Origin: Azohydromonas caseinilytica
GTDB taxonomy: Bacteria; Pseudomonadota; Gammaproteobacteria; Burkholderiales; Burkholderiaceae_C
NCBI RefSeq assembly: GCF_012927045.1
Contig: NZ_JABBFW010000003.1
Location: 1 to 64,000 of the forward strand
Direction of reading: 5' to 3'
DNA: 64,000 bases
Within the stretch, counting starts at the first letter, position 1. Each line of letters starts with the position of its first letter. A program made the position numbers and the translations under genes. Below are positions 45,139 to 54,006 of this stretch, piece by piece. Under the pieces are notes generated by a model that did no database searches, was not told the DNA's origin, and worked only from the letters and a program-made list of their open reading frames with translations.

Positions 45139-46182
45139 TTACTTGAACTGCGAGAGGAAGCGCAGGTCGCCGTCGAAGAACAGGCGCAGGTCATTGACGC
45201 CGTAGCGCAGCATGGTCAGCCGGTCCGGGCCCATGCCAAAGGCGAAGCCGATGTACTGCTCCGGATCGAGCCCGAAGTTGCGCACCACGTTGGGATGCAC
45301 CTGGCCCGAGCCCGCCACCTCCAGCCAGCGGCCCTTGAGCGGGCCGGCGCCGAAGGTGATGTCCACCTCGGCCGAGGGCTCGGTGAAGGGGAAGAAGGAC
45401 GGGCGGAAGCGGATCTGCAGGTCGTCCGTCTCGAAGAAGTTGCGGAAGAAGTCGGCGAAGACCGCCTTCAGGTCCTTGAAGCTGACGTTGCGGCCGATCC
45501 ACAGGCCTTCGCACTGGTGGAACATCGGCGAGTGCGTGGCGTCGCTGTCCACGCGGTAGGTGCGGCCCGGCGCGATGACGCGGATCTCGGGCATCGCCTC
45601 GCCCTTGCCGGCATGCGCCTTGACATGCTGTACGGCGTGGCGCACTTGCATCGGGCTGGTGTGCGTGCGCAGCAGGTAGCCGCCGGCGGGGCCCTGAGCG
45701 TCGACGTAGAAGGTGTCGTGCATCGAGCGCGCCGGGTGGTCGGCGGGCGTGTTCAGCGCGGTGAAGTTGAACCAGTCGTTCTCGATCTCGGGGCCGTCGG
45801 CCACGGCGAAGCCCATGGAACCGAAGATGGCCTCAATGCGCTCCAGCGTGCGCGAGACCGGATGCAGGCCACCGCTGCCGCGCTGGCGCCCGGGCAGGGT
45901 CACGTCCAGTGCCTCGGCCTGGAGCTGGCGCTCCAGCTCCGCATCGGCCAGTGCCTGGCGGCGCGCATTGAGCGCGGCCTCGACCTGCTGCTTGAGAGCG
46001 TTGATCTCGGCGCCGCGGGCCTTTTTCTGCTCGGGCGGCAGCGCGGCCAGGCCCTTCATCAGTTCGGTGAGGCGGCCGGTCTTGCCGAGGTAGCGCGCCT
46101 TGGCGTTCTCCAGCTCGGCCGGCGTGGCGGCGGCGGCGAAGTCGGCACGCGCGGACGACACCAGGGGATCGAGGTCGTTCAT
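45139..46182 (-). CDS. pheS: Phenylalanyl-tRNA synthetase alpha subunit
   Basis: 347-residue class II synthetase catalytic subunit. An N-terminal coiled coil for tRNA binding occupies about residues 1-90. Motif 1 lies in [20 protein letters not shown], motif 2 in [18 protein letters not shown], and motif 3 in [17 protein letters not shown]. It sits 138 bp after rplT; that gap contains a strong hairpin with a T-run ending 21 bp before the start codon, which could reduce read-through from the ribosomal genes. No Phe-rich leader peptide is seen. Confidence 0.97.
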   Translation of the reverse strand: MNDLDPLVSSARADFAAAATPAELENAKARYLGKTGRLTELMKGLAALPPEQKKARGAEINALKQQVEAALNARRQALADAELERQLQAEALDVTLPGRQRGSGGLHPVSRTLERIEAIFGSMGFAVADGPEIENDWFNFTALNTPADHPARSMHDTFYVDAQGPAGGYLLRTHTSPMQVRHAVQHVKAHAGKGEAMPEIRVIAPGRTYRVDSDATHSPMFHQCEGLWIGRNVSFKDLKAVFADFFRNFFETDDLQIRFRPSFFPFTEPSAEVDITFGAGPLKGRWLEVAGSGQVHPNVVRNFGLDPEQYIGFAFGMGPDRLTMLRYGVNDLRLFFDGDLRFLSQFK

Positions 46183-46203
46183 GGGATGCGGGACGGGGGC
46201 GAT

Positions 46204-46233
46204 AAAAAAGGCCGGTCACCAGGTGCCGGCCTT
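46204..46233 (-). terminator. Intrinsic terminator/attenuator between rplT and pheS
   Basis: On the minus strand AAGGCCGG (46233-46226), loop CACCTGGTGA, CCGGCCTT (46215-46208), then a T6 run ending at 46204. It lies just 21 bp before pheS. Because pheST normally continues from the rplT transcript, it must be leaky or regulated. A small frame from ATG 46316 stops inside the loop but has no Phe codons, so a PheM-type mechanism is not supported. Confidence 0.75.
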
Positions 46234-46320
46234 CGGAAGTGTTGCCCGACCCGTCTCAGGGCCGGGGCAGCGCGCGGCGGCCGTCCACGAGAGGACGCGA
46301 GCGGCCGCTGCGGGCATGAC

Positions 46321-46677
46321 TCAGGCGAGCTGGGCCTTCACCTTCTCGACGATGCTGCCGAAGGCGGCCGGATCGTTGACGGCCATGTCGGCCAGGACCT
46401 TGCGGTCGATCTCGATCTGGGCCTTCTTCAGGCCGGCCATGAACTTGCTGTAGGTCACGCCGAGCGAACGGGAAGCCGCGTTGATACGGGCGATCCAGAG
46501 CTGGCGGAACACGCGCTTCTTGGCACGGCGGTCGCGATAGGCGTACTGGCCCGCCTTCATCACCGCCTGCTTGGCGATGCGGAAGACGTTCTTGCGGCGG
46601 CCGCGGAAGCCCTTGGCCAGGGCCAGGACCTTCTTGTGACGGGCGCGGGCGGTTACACCACGTTTAACGCGAGGCAT
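46321..46677 (-). CDS. rplT: 50S ribosomal protein bL20
   Basis: 118-residue bL20, early-assembly protein of the large subunit. [20 protein letters not shown] is the conserved start, followed by [20 protein letters not shown] and [13 protein letters not shown] [16 protein letters not shown]. Length is standard. It lies 25 bp after rpmI. In other bacteria L20 represses this operon by binding its mRNA; the 164-nt spacer between infC and rpmI could hold such a site, but I could not demonstrate the fold. Confidence 0.98.
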   Translation of the reverse strand: MPRVKRGVTARARHKKVLALAKGFRGRRKNVFRIAKQAVMKAGQYAYRDRRAKKRVFRQLWIARINAASRSLGVTYSKFMAGLKKAQIEIDRKVLADMAVNDPAAFGSIVEKVKAQLA

Positions 46678-46702
46678 GGTTCTACTCCTTTAACCTTGAA
46701 GC

Positions 46703-46906
46703 TCAGAGGCCGGCGAAGGGCAGCATCGCGGCGATGTGGCCCATGTTGGTCTCATGCACGTTGGCAGCGCCGCGCAGCTGGCGCTTGTTCTTCGTGGTCT
46801 TCTTGGTGAGGATGTGGCGCTTGAACGCCTGACCGCGCTTCACGGTACCACCCGGACGGACGCGAAAACGCTTCTTCGCGCTGCTCTTGGTCTTCATCTT
46901 GGGCAT
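46703..46906 (-). CDS. rpmI: 50S ribosomal protein bL35
   Basis: 67-residue basic bL35. [20 protein letters not shown] and [20 protein letters not shown] match the family throughout, and the end AAMLPFAGL is usual for betaproteobacteria. The ATG at 46906 has AAGGAG six bases upstream; longer in-frame readings run into the infC-rpmI spacer and are rejected. It is in the conserved order infC-rpmI-rplT. Confidence 0.97.
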   Translation of the reverse strand: MPKMKTKSSAKKRFRVRPGGTVKRGQAFKRHILTKKTTKNKRQLRGAANVHETNMGHIAAMLPFAGL

Positions 46907-47070
46907 GACTGCTCCTTGTAAGTGACCCTTGCGGGCGACCGCGGACAACTCGTCCACGGTGCTTGTCGGCCCGCAACGGCTTCTGTGTTCCGACCACCGC
47001 CACAGCGACGGCAACCGGACCGTTGGCGCCCCGGTGACCAGACCGGAGGCGCCGAACCCTGCTTCGGTGA

Positions 47071-47619
47071 TTACTTGCGCCGGGGCGCCAGCACCATGAT
47101 CATCTGGCGGCCTTCGAGCTTGGGCATGTGCTCGACCACGGCCACGTCGGCAAGCTCGTCGCGGATACGCTCCAGCAGCCGCATGCCGATTTCCTGGTGC
47201 GTGATCTCGCGGCCGCGGAAACGCAGCGTGACCTTGCCCTTGTCGCCGTCCTCCGCGATGAAGCGGCGCAGGTTGCGCATCTTGATCGCGTAGTCGCCTT
47301 CGTCGGTACCGGGGCGGAACTTGACTTCCTTGACCTCGATGACCTTCTGCTTGGCCTTGGCCTCGGCCGCCTTCTTCTGTTCCTGGTACTTGAACTTGCC
47401 GTAGTCCATCAGCCGGCACACCGGGGGATCAGCCGTGGCGGCGATCTCCACCAGATCGACGTCGGCCTCGCCGGCCATCCGCAACGCTTCCTGGATGCTC
47501 ACGATGCCCAGCGGCTCGTTGTTGGGGCCGTTGAGACGCACCTGAGGCGCCATGATCTCCCGGTTCAGCCGGTGCTTGCGCTCGGCATTTGGAGTGCGAC
47601 GATCGAAAAAAGTAGCGAT
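47071..47619 (-). CDS. infC: Translation initiation factor IF-3 with an ATC start codon
   Basis: 182-residue IF-3, which prevents premature subunit joining and checks the start codon. N-domain: [21 protein letters not shown]-domain: [19 protein letters not shown] and [20 protein letters not shown]. An ATG at 47553 would remove the conserved [18 protein letters not shown] start. The full protein needs a start at ATC 47619, preceded by GAGGT at proper spacing and with no in-frame ATG, GTG or TTG nearby. Rare initiation codons (ATT in E. coli) are the known basis of infC autoregulation, so ATC is credible here. It is 65 bp after thrS. Confidence 0.93.
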   Translation of the reverse strand: MATFFDRRTPNAERKHRLNREIMAPQVRLNGPNNEPLGIVSIQEALRMAGEADVDLVEIAATADPPVCRLMDYGKFKYQEQKKAAEAKAKQKVIEVKEVKFRPGTDEGDYAIKMRNLRRFIAEDGDKGKVTLRFRGREITHQEIGMRLLERIRDELADVAVVEHMPKLEGRQMIMVLAPRRK

Positions 47620-47684
47620 GGTTGGAACCTCGTGTCAGCCGAAGGCGGCGGCCATGAATCGGTCAGAACGCGAAACGGGGCCGC

Positions 47685-49604
47685 TCAGCCCTTGTTGGCA
47701 ATGGCCTCGGCGATCTTTTGGCTGAAGTCGGTCGAGCTCATCACCCCAAGGTCCTGGTTGCCCCGGGCGCGCACTGCAACGGCCCCGTTTGCCTTCTCCT
47801 TGTCGCCCACGACGAGGATGAACGGAACCTTTTGCAAAGAATGCTCGCGGATTTTATACGTGATCTTCTCATTGCGCAAATCAGCCTGGGCCCTAACTCC
47901 TTGTTTTTGAAGCTGTTTCACCACTTCCTGCGCATAGTCGGCCTGCGCGTCTGTGATGCAGGCCACCACGACCTGCACCGGAGCCAGCCAGGTCGGCAGC
48001 GCGCCGGCGTGCTGCTCGATGAGGATGCCGATGAAACGCTCCAGGCTGCCGACGATGGCGCGGTGCAGCATCACCGGCGTGCGGCGCTCGCCGGACTCGG
48101 CCACGTACTCCGCGCCCAGGCGCTGCGCCATGGAGAAATCCACCTGCATGGTGCCGCACTGCCACTGGCGGCCCAGCGCGTCCTTGAGCGTGTACTCGAT
48201 CTTCGGCCCATAGAAGGCGCCGTCGCCCGGGGCGATGACGAACTCGCAGCCCGAGCGCTTGAGGCTCTCGATCAGCGCCTGCTCGGCCTTGTCCCAGATC
48301 TCGTCGGAACCGATGCGCGCCTCGGGCCGCGTGGCGACCTTGTAGAGGATGTCGGTGAAGCCGAAGTCGGCATAGACCTTCTGCAGCAGCGCCGTGTAGG
48401 CCACGCACTCGTCCAGGATCATGTCCTCGGTGCAGAAGATGTGGCCGTCATCCTGCGTGAAGCCGCGCACGCGCATGATGCCGTGCAGGCCGCCGCTGGG
48501 CTCGTTGCGGTGGCACTGGCCGAACTCGCCGTAGCGCAGCGGCAGGTCGCGATAGCTCTTGATGCCCTGCTTGAAGATCAGGATGTGGCCCGGACAGTTC
48601 ATCGGCTTGAGCGCGTAGTCGCGCTTTTCCGACTCCGTCGTGAACATGTTGTCGCGGTACTTGTCCCAGTGGCCCGTGGCTTCCCACAGCGAGCGGTCGA
48701 TGATCTGCGGACCCTTGACCTCCTGGTAACCGTTGTCGCGGTAGACGCGGCGCATGTACTGCTCCACCTCCTGCCACACCGTCCAGCCCTTGGGATGCCA
48801 GAACACGACGCCCGGGGCGTGGTCGTCGATGTGGAACAGGTCCAGCTCGCGGCCAAGCTTGCGGTGGTCGCGCTTCTCGGCCTCTTCCAGGCGGTGCAGG
48901 TACTGCTGCAGGTCATCCTTGCTGGCCCAGGCCGTGCCGTAGATGCGCTGCAGCATCTCGTTGCGGTGGTCGCCACGCCAGTAGGCGCCGGCCACCTTCA
49001 TCAGCTTGAAATGCTTGAGCCTGCCCGTGGAGGGCACGTGGGGGCCGCGGCACAGGTCCTCGAAACCGCCCTCGCGGTACAGCGACACCTCCTGGCCCTG
49101 CGGGATGCTGCTGATGATCTCGGCCTTGTAGTCCTCGCCCAGGCCCTTGAAGTAGGCCACCGCCTCGTCGCGCGGCAGCACGCGGCGCGTGACCTTCTCG
49201 TCCTTCTTGGCCAGCTCCGCCATGCGCTTCTCGATGGCCTGCAGGTCCTCGGGCGTGAACGGGCGCTTGTACGAGAAGTCGTAATAGAAGCCGTTTTCGA
49301 TGACCGGCCCGATCGTCACCTGCGCCTCGGGGAACAGCTCCTTGACCGCGTAGGCCAGCAGGTGCGCCGTGGAGTGGCGGATCAGCTCCAGGCCTTCCGG
49401 GTCCTTGTCGGTGATGAGGGCCAGCGGCGTGTCGCAGTCGATGACGTGGCTCAGGTCCACGAGCTTGGCTTCCTGGCCATGGCCAATGCGCCCGGCCAGC
49501 GCGGCCTTGGCCAGGCCGGGGCCGATCGAGGCCGCCACTTCGGCGACGGTGACGGGTGCGGGGAACTCGCGGCGCGAACCGTCGGGCAGCTGGATGGCGA
49601 TCAT
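47685..49604 (-). CDS. thrS: Threonyl-tRNA synthetase
   Basis: 639-residue class II synthetase. An N-terminal TGS domain covers about residues 1-62. The editing domain carries [16 protein letters not shown] with its HxxxH, and the catalytic core has motif 2 [19 protein letters not shown] and motif 3 near [19 protein letters not shown]-terminal anticodon domain ([16 protein letters not shown]) follows. GGAG lies eleven bases before the ATG. A terminator-like hairpin and a Thr-rich leader peptide lie immediately upstream, pointing to control by threonyl-tRNA charging. It is the first gene of the thrS-infC-rpmI-rplT-pheST-ihfA run. Confidence 0.98.
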   Translation of the reverse strand: MIAIQLPDGSRREFPAPVTVAEVAASIGPGLAKAALAGRIGHGQEAKLVDLSHVIDCDTPLALITDKDPEGLELIRHSTAHLLAYAVKELFPEAQVTIGPVIENGFYYDFSYKRPFTPEDLQAIEKRMAELAKKDEKVTRRVLPRDEAVAYFKGLGEDYKAEIISSIPQGQEVSLYREGGFEDLCRGPHVPSTGRLKHFKLMKVAGAYWRGDHRNEMLQRIYGTAWASKDDLQQYLHRLEEAEKRDHRKLGRELDLFHIDDHAPGVVFWHPKGWTVWQEVEQYMRRVYRDNGYQEVKGPQIIDRSLWEATGHWDKYRDNMFTTESEKRDYALKPMNCPGHILIFKQGIKSYRDLPLRYGEFGQCHRNEPSGGLHGIMRVRGFTQDDGHIFCTEDMILDECVAYTALLQKVYADFGFTDILYKVATRPEARIGSDEIWDKAEQALIESLKRSGCEFVIAPGDGAFYGPKIEYTLKDALGRQWQCGTMQVDFSMAQRLGAEYVAESGERRTPVMLHRAIVGSLERFIGILIEQHAGALPTWLAPVQVVVACITDAQADYAQEVVKQLQKQGVRAQADLRNEKITYKIREHSLQKVPFILVVGDKEKANGAVAVRARGNQDLGVMSSTDFSQKIAEAIANKG

Positions 49605-49625
49605 CGAGGGAGAACTCCGGAAATG

Positions 49626-49651
49626 AAAAAGCGCGGTGGGTGACCGCGCTT
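49626..49651 (-). terminator. Attenuator-type terminator upstream of thrS
   Basis: Minus-strand stem AAGCGCGGT (49651-49643), loop CACCC, ACCGCGCTT (49637-49629), followed by T-run to 49626, ending 21 bp before the thrS ATG. The 5' arm core GCGCGG (49649-49644) can instead pair with CCGCGC at 49683-49678, which lies six bases after the stop of the Thr-rich leader peptide. A candidate -10 TAGAAT is at 49781-49776. Confidence 0.75.
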
Positions 49652-49689
49652 CAGGAACGAAAAGGCAAGGAAATGACGCGCGGCAGCGA

Positions 49690-49728
49690 CTACGAAACCT
49701 CGGTGCAGGTCGAAGTTCGCGGTGTCAT
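49690..49728 (-). CDS. Putative threonine-rich leader peptide of thrS
   Basis: A 12-codon frame, [12 protein letters not shown] then TAG, in which four of twelve codons are Thr (ACA, ACT, ACC, ACC). It starts at ATG 49728, with AAAGG about 12 bases upstream, and ends 38 bases before the terminator hairpin in front of thrS. Stalling at Thr codons would leave CCGCGC (49683-49678) free to sequester the terminator arm; completing translation would cover it. This is the standard layout of an amino-acid attenuator. Expression is not proven and the frame is short, so chance is possible. Confidence 0.6.
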   Translation of the reverse strand: MTPRTSTCTEVS

Positions 49729-49810
49729 AACCAGGGTGCCTTTCTCGCTCTTGCTGAATTCAGGGGAAGACGCGGATTCTAAGTCAGGCTGTCCAGCCCC
49801 TGTTCAAGTA

Positions 49811-50272
49811 TCAGTAGCGGTAGAGCTGGCCGTCCTGCAGCCGCACGCGGTCGCCCACGCGCAGGTCGCCCAGCTCGGCATAGTCGAACGCCCTCGCCCC
49901 GCCGTTGTCGAACTGCACCGACACGCGGATCGCGCCGTCGTTGCTGCGCCCGCGCTCGATCTGGTGCCCGATGAGCGCCCCGCCCACCGCGCCCAGCACG
50001 GTGCCGGCATTGCGCGCCGAGGAGCTGTGGCCCAGCTGGCGCCCCACCACCGCGCCGACCACGCCGCCGATGACCGCACCGCCGCCGCTGGGCTCGGCGC
50101 CCACGCGCTCGATGCGCGTCACGGTCCCGTACTGCACATAGGAGGGCTGCGGTTGCTGCGCGCCCCAGCCGTAGCCCGGCGGATACGAGGGCGCACGCCC
50201 CACCGGCTGCTGCGCACAGCCCGCCATCAGCGCCAACGCCAGCGCCCCTCCCATCCATTTCATCGATTGCAT
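49811..50272 (-). CDS. Glycine-zipper outer-membrane lipoprotein (SlyB/PcP-like)
   Basis: 153-residue lipoprotein. The signal ends at MAGC (about residue 19). After a Pro/Gln/Tyr-rich linker comes a glycine-zipper membrane segment, GGGAVIGGVVGAVVGRQLG and GTVLGAVGGALIGHQIE, as in SlyB/PcP/YmgG-type proteins. A small C-terminal beta domain has IRVSVQFDNGGARAFDYAEL and GDRVRLQDGQLYRY. Family members sit in the outer membrane and respond to envelope stress. Start 50272 (MQSMKWMGG) has GGAG at six bases; the ATG at 50263 is also possible. Confidence 0.85.
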   Translation of the reverse strand: MQSMKWMGGALALALMAGCAQQPVGRAPSYPPGYGWGAQQPQPSYVQYGTVTRIERVGAEPSGGGAVIGGVVGAVVGRQLGHSSSARNAGTVLGAVGGALIGHQIERGRSNDGAIRVSVQFDNGGARAFDYAELGDLRVGDRVRLQDGQLYRY

Positions 50273-50399
50273 CCTCGGCTCCACGCGCCGGATTCGGCGC
50301 GCCTGGAGCAGCAACGCGCGGCGGCGGCCAGCGGTTGATCCGCAACTGCAACCGGATGTGGATTCACCGGGCCGCCAACCTTTGGCGCGCGGCCCGGCC

Positions 50400-51059
50400 T
50401 CAGCGCCTGGCGATGACGCCGCAGGCGATGCGCGCGCCGGAGTTGCCCGCGGGCTGCGAGCGGTAGTCGTCGGGCTGCGCATGCACCACCACCGCGCGCC
50501 CGACGATGTCGCCCGCGCCGCTGCCCACCGAGACGCCCTGCAGCATGATGCGCACGTCCGCGTTGCCGTTGGCGTCGGTGCGCAGGTTGGGCATGTCGCC
50601 CATGTGATGCGCGGCGTCCTGCGGACCATGCGGCTGGCCGCTGGGGTTGAAGTGCCCGCCGGCGCTGCTGGCGTCCGGCGCCGAGCAGTCGCCCTTCTCG
50701 TGCACGTGGAAGCCATGCTCGGCGTTGGGCGCCAGGCCGGTGAGGCGCGCATGGACCATCACCTGGCCGCCGCCCATGTCGTGGAAGCCCACCATGCCGC
50801 GCGCGTTCTGGCCCTGCGTGGGCGAGAGCGTGGCCATGGCCATGGGCATGTTCATCATGCCGCCACCCGGTCCTGCACCGGGCCCAGGGCCCATCGGGCC
50901 GGCACCCGGTCCGCCGCCCATCATGCCGGGGCCCGGCCCGGCACCCATCGGCCCCGGGCCGGGCCCATGCCCCGGGCCCCGCTCCGGTCCGGCGCAGCCC
51001 GCCAGCGCCGCGGCCACCGCCGCCAGGCCCACAACCTTGCTCCAGCTCAAGACACTCAT
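50400..51059 (-). CDS. sodC: Cu/Zn superoxide dismutase with a Gly/Pro/Met/His-rich linker
   Basis: 219-residue periplasmic lipoprotein (lipobox ALAGC, about residue 22) that dismutates superoxide. The catalytic domain has copper ligands in HGFHVHEKGDC, zinc/bridging His and Asp region in GGHFNPSGQPHG and DMPNLRTDANGNAD, the last copper His in AVVVHAQPDDY, and the active-site Arg near GNSGARIACGVI. Between lipid anchor and enzyme, residues about 24-72 form a low-complexity stretch of GPG, PMG, GMM and GHG units with many Met. ATG 51059 has GGAG seven bases upstream; 51071 is a weaker alternative. Confidence 0.92.
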   Translation of the reverse strand: MSVLSWSKVVGLAAVAAALAGCAGPERGPGHGPGPGPMGAGPGPGMMGGGPGAGPMGPGPGAGPGGGMMNMPMAMATLSPTQGQNARGMVGFHDMGGGQVMVHARLTGLAPNAEHGFHVHEKGDCSAPDASSAGGHFNPSGQPHGPQDAAHHMGDMPNLRTDANGNADVRIMLQGVSVGSGAGDIVGRAVVVHAQPDDYRSQPAGNSGARIACGVIARR

Positions 51060-51459
51060 CGCTTTCTCCATGTCAACGTGGATGAGGCCGCAACGTCATT
51101 GCGGCCACGGCACCGCTCCGTGGTCGATGGCAGCCCGGGGAACGCGGCGGACGTTGCCCCTTGCGGCGCAGGGCCGCTGCCCCGACCACGGCCCGTGCCC
51201 TTCGGGGCGCGGCGCGGCGGCGGCTTGCAGCTTAGCCGCCCCACCGGCGCCATGTGCCGCCCCGCACCAGCCAGCCAGGCAAGCACCGCCACAAGAAAAG
51301 ATGAGGACGGCTACGAAGCGACGGCCGTACCGGCGGGTGCGAGGCGTGCCGCAACGCGGCCCGAAGGGCAACGGCCTCGAATCGTCAAATGGGCCTGAAC
51401 GACCGATCCCGCGCTCCGGGCTGAGCGCCGCGGCGGCACCACGGCCGCCCACCGCGCGC
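51060..51459. other. 400-bp gap between tex and sodC
   Basis: No credible gene. Next to sodC lies a perfect inverted repeat GGCCGCAA-CGTCA-TTGCGGCC (51086-51106), which would form a hairpin in the sodC leader or serve as a dyad operator. The rest is very GC-rich with small, irregular repeats. Neither a terminator for tex nor a promoter for sodC was recognised with confidence. Confidence 0.6.
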
Positions 51460-53790
51460 TCAGCGCTTCTGCAGCTTGGCGAACGCCGCCGCCATCGCGC
51501 CCTGCGGCGCCGGGGCGTTGCCGCCGCGGCCCGCGCGCTCCTGGCGCCCGGCCGGGCGGAAGGCGTTGCCACTGCCTGCCCCCGCGCCGCCCTTGGCGGC
51601 GCCGGCGTCGGTGCGCATGCTCAGCGCGATGCGCCCGCGCGCCAGGTCCACCTCGACCACGCGCACCTTGACGATGTCGCCGGTCTTGACCACCTCGCGT
51701 GCGTCGGCCACGAACTTGTTGGCGAGCTGGCTCACGTGCACCAGGCCGTCCTGGTGCACGCCCAGGTCCACGAAGGCGCCGAACTGCGCCACGTTGCTGA
51801 CCGTGCCTTCCAGCACCATGCCGGGCTGCAGGTCCTTGATGTCCTCCACGCCCTCGTTGAAGCGCGCCACCTTGAAGTCCGGCCGCGGATCACGCCCCGG
51901 CTTCACCAGCTCGGCCAGGATGTCCTTGACCGTGATGGCACCGAAGCGCTCATCCGCGAAGGCCTCGGGTTTGAGCTTGGCGATGACGTCGGTGTTGCCC
52001 ATCAGCTCCTTGATGGGCCGGCCGGCGGCCTGGATGATCTTCTCGACCACCGGGTAGGTCTCCGGGTGCACGCCCGACAGGTCCAGCGGGTTGTCGCCGT
52101 CGCGGATGCGCAGGAAGCCCGCGGACTGCTCGAAGGTCTTCGGGCCCAGGCCCGTGACGTCCAGCAGCTGGCGCCGGTTGCGGAAGGCGCCATGCTGGTC
52201 GCGCCAGCGCACCACCGAGGCCGCCACGCTGGCGGAGAGGCCCGACACCCGCGCCAGCAGCGGCGCCGAGGCGGTGTTGAGGTCCACGCCCACGGCGTTG
52301 ACGCAGTCCTCGACCACGGCGTCCAGCGTGCGCGCGAGCTGGCCCTGGTTGACGTCGTGCTGGTACTGGCCCACGCCGATGCTCTTGGGCTCGATCTTCA
52401 CCAGCTCGGCCAGCGGGTCCTGCAGCCGGCGCGCGATGCTCACCGCGCCGCGCAGGCTCACGTCCAACTCCGGCAGCTCCTTGCTGGCGAACTCGCTGGC
52501 CGAGTAGACCGAGGCGCCCGCCTCGCTCACCACCACCTTCTCGATGCGCGCCTCGGGCGCGAGCTGCTGCAGCCGCTTGATCAGGTCGCCGGCGAGCTTG
52601 TCGGTCTCGCGGCTGGCGGTGCCGTTGCCGATGGCGATCAGGTTGACGCCATGCGCGGCGCACAGCCGCTGCAGCGTGTGCAGCGCGCCGTCCCAGTCGC
52701 GGCGCGGCTCGTGCGGATACACGGTGGCGGTGTCCAGCACCTTGCCGGTGTCACTGACCACGGCCACCTTCACGCCGGTGCGGATGCCCGGGTCCAGCCC
52801 CATCACCACGCGCTTGCCCGCCGGCGCGGCCAGCAGCAGGTCGCGCAGGTTCTCGGCGAACACCTTGATCGCCACCTCCTCGGCCTGCTCGCGCAGCCGC
52901 GCGAACAAGTCGCGCTCCAGGCTCAGGCTGAGCTTGACCTTCCAGGTCCAGGCGATGGTCTTGCGGATCAACTCGTCGGCCGGGCGCTTGCGGTGGCTCC
53001 AGCCCAGGTGCAGCGCGATCTTGCCCTCCGCCAGCGAGGGCTGCCCGGGGACGAGCTCCTCATCGAGCACCAGCCGCGCGTCCAGGATCTCCTGGGCCCG
53101 GCCGCGGAACACGGCCAGCGCGCGGTGCGAGGGCATCGTGCGGATGGGCTCCTGGTGGTCGAAGTAGTCGCGGTACTTGGCGACATCGGGGTTGTTCTCG
53201 TCCTTGCCCTCGACGCGCTTGCTGCGGATGAAACCCTCGCTCCACAGCCATTCGCGCAGCGGGCCCACCAGCGCGGCGTCCTCGGCCCAGCGCTCGGAAA
53301 GCAGGTCGCGCACGCCGTCGAGCACGGCAAAGGCGTCGGCGAAGCCGGCCTCCGGGTTGAGGAAGGCGGCGGCCTCGGCCATCGGGTCCAGCGCGGGGTC
53401 GGCCAGCAGCTTGTCGGCCAGCGGCTCCATCCCGGCCTCGCGGGCGATCAGCCCCTTGCTGCGGCGCTTGGGCTTGTAGGGCAGGTACAGGTCTTCCAGT
53501 TCCTGCTTGGTGGGCGCCGCCTCGATGGCGGCGCGCAGCTCGGGCGTGAGCTTGCCCTGCTCGTCGATGCTCTTGAGCACCGCGGCGCGCCGGTGCTCCA
53601 GCTCGCGCAGGTAGGCCAGCCGGGCTTCGAGCTCGCGCAGCTGCGCGTCGTCCAGGGCACCGGTAGCCTCCTTGCGGTAACGGGCGATGAACGGGACGGT
53701 GGCGCCGCCATCGAGCAGCTCCACGGCCGCCTGCACTTGCGCGGGCCGCACCTTCAACTCGGCCGCAATCTGCAACAGGATTTTTTCCAA
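51460..53790 (-). CDS. tex: Tex-type RNA-binding transcription accessory protein
   Basis: 776-residue Tex protein, a conserved nucleic-acid-binding factor. Parts in order: N-terminal helical domain ([20 protein letters not shown]), YqgF-like domain ([20 protein letters not shown]), helix-hairpin-helix region ([20 protein letters not shown]), and S1 domain ([20 protein letters not shown], then [13 protein letters not shown]). It ends with a Gly/Ala-rich basic tail. No ATG exists at the family start; I use TTG at 53790, giving [16 protein letters not shown]. It is monocistronic and divergent from opgG with a 216-bp spacer. Confidence 0.94.
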   Translation of the reverse strand: MEKILLQIAAELKVRPAQVQAAVELLDGGATVPFIARYRKEATGALDDAQLRELEARLAYLRELEHRRAAVLKSIDEQGKLTPELRAAIEAAPTKQELEDLYLPYKPKRRSKGLIAREAGMEPLADKLLADPALDPMAEAAAFLNPEAGFADAFAVLDGVRDLLSERWAEDAALVGPLREWLWSEGFIRSKRVEGKDENNPDVAKYRDYFDHQEPIRTMPSHRALAVFRGRAQEILDARLVLDEELVPGQPSLAEGKIALHLGWSHRKRPADELIRKTIAWTWKVKLSLSLERDLFARLREQAEEVAIKVFAENLRDLLLAAPAGKRVVMGLDPGIRTGVKVAVVSDTGKVLDTATVYPHEPRRDWDGALHTLQRLCAAHGVNLIAIGNGTASRETDKLAGDLIKRLQQLAPEARIEKVVVSEAGASVYSASEFASKELPELDVSLRGAVSIARRLQDPLAELVKIEPKSIGVGQYQHDVNQGQLARTLDAVVEDCVNAVGVDLNTASAPLLARVSGLSASVAASVVRWRDQHGAFRNRRQLLDVTGLGPKTFEQSAGFLRIRDGDNPLDLSGVHPETYPVVEKIIQAAGRPIKELMGNTDVIAKLKPEAFADERFGAITVKDILAELVKPGRDPRPDFKVARFNEGVEDIKDLQPGMVLEGTVSNVAQFGAFVDLGVHQDGLVHVSQLANKFVADAREVVKTGDIVKVRVVEVDLARGRIALSMRTDAGAAKGGAGAGSGNAFRPAGRQERAGRGGNAPAPQGAMAAAFAKLQKR

Positions 53791-54006
53791 CTCGGGTCGC
53801 CTGAGGGGTGTGGGAAAGCGCGCGAGTGTGCCATGCCCCTAGGGGAATTCCCGCATCGGCAGCGCGCCGCACGTCAACGCGGCCGGTCCACAACTCGTTG
53901 CACCCCCATTGGCCCAGAAACGTTGCGTGGCGAAGCGGGCGGCTAGTCTTGCGCTGCCCCGATCGGGTGCATTCGCCCGGCACGCTTTGTGCCTTTCCGG
54001 ACCCCA

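Noticed and set aside
46183..46320. PheM-like Phe-rich leader peptide before pheS
   Set aside because: All frames of the spacer were read; no run of Phe codons exists.
43027..46809. Very long plus-strand open frame opposite pheT and pheS
   Set aside because: It is antisense to secure synthetase genes, His/Arg/Gln-rich with no recognisable domain, and explained by high GC third positions.
50900..50990. Collagen-like or microsatellite gene suggested by GPG repeats
   Set aside because: The repeats are the linker of the sodC product, in frame with signal peptide and enzyme.
50647..53946. Long plus-strand open frame opposite sodC and tex
   Set aside because: Antisense shadow of tex with biased composition (Arg/His/Leu) and no motif.
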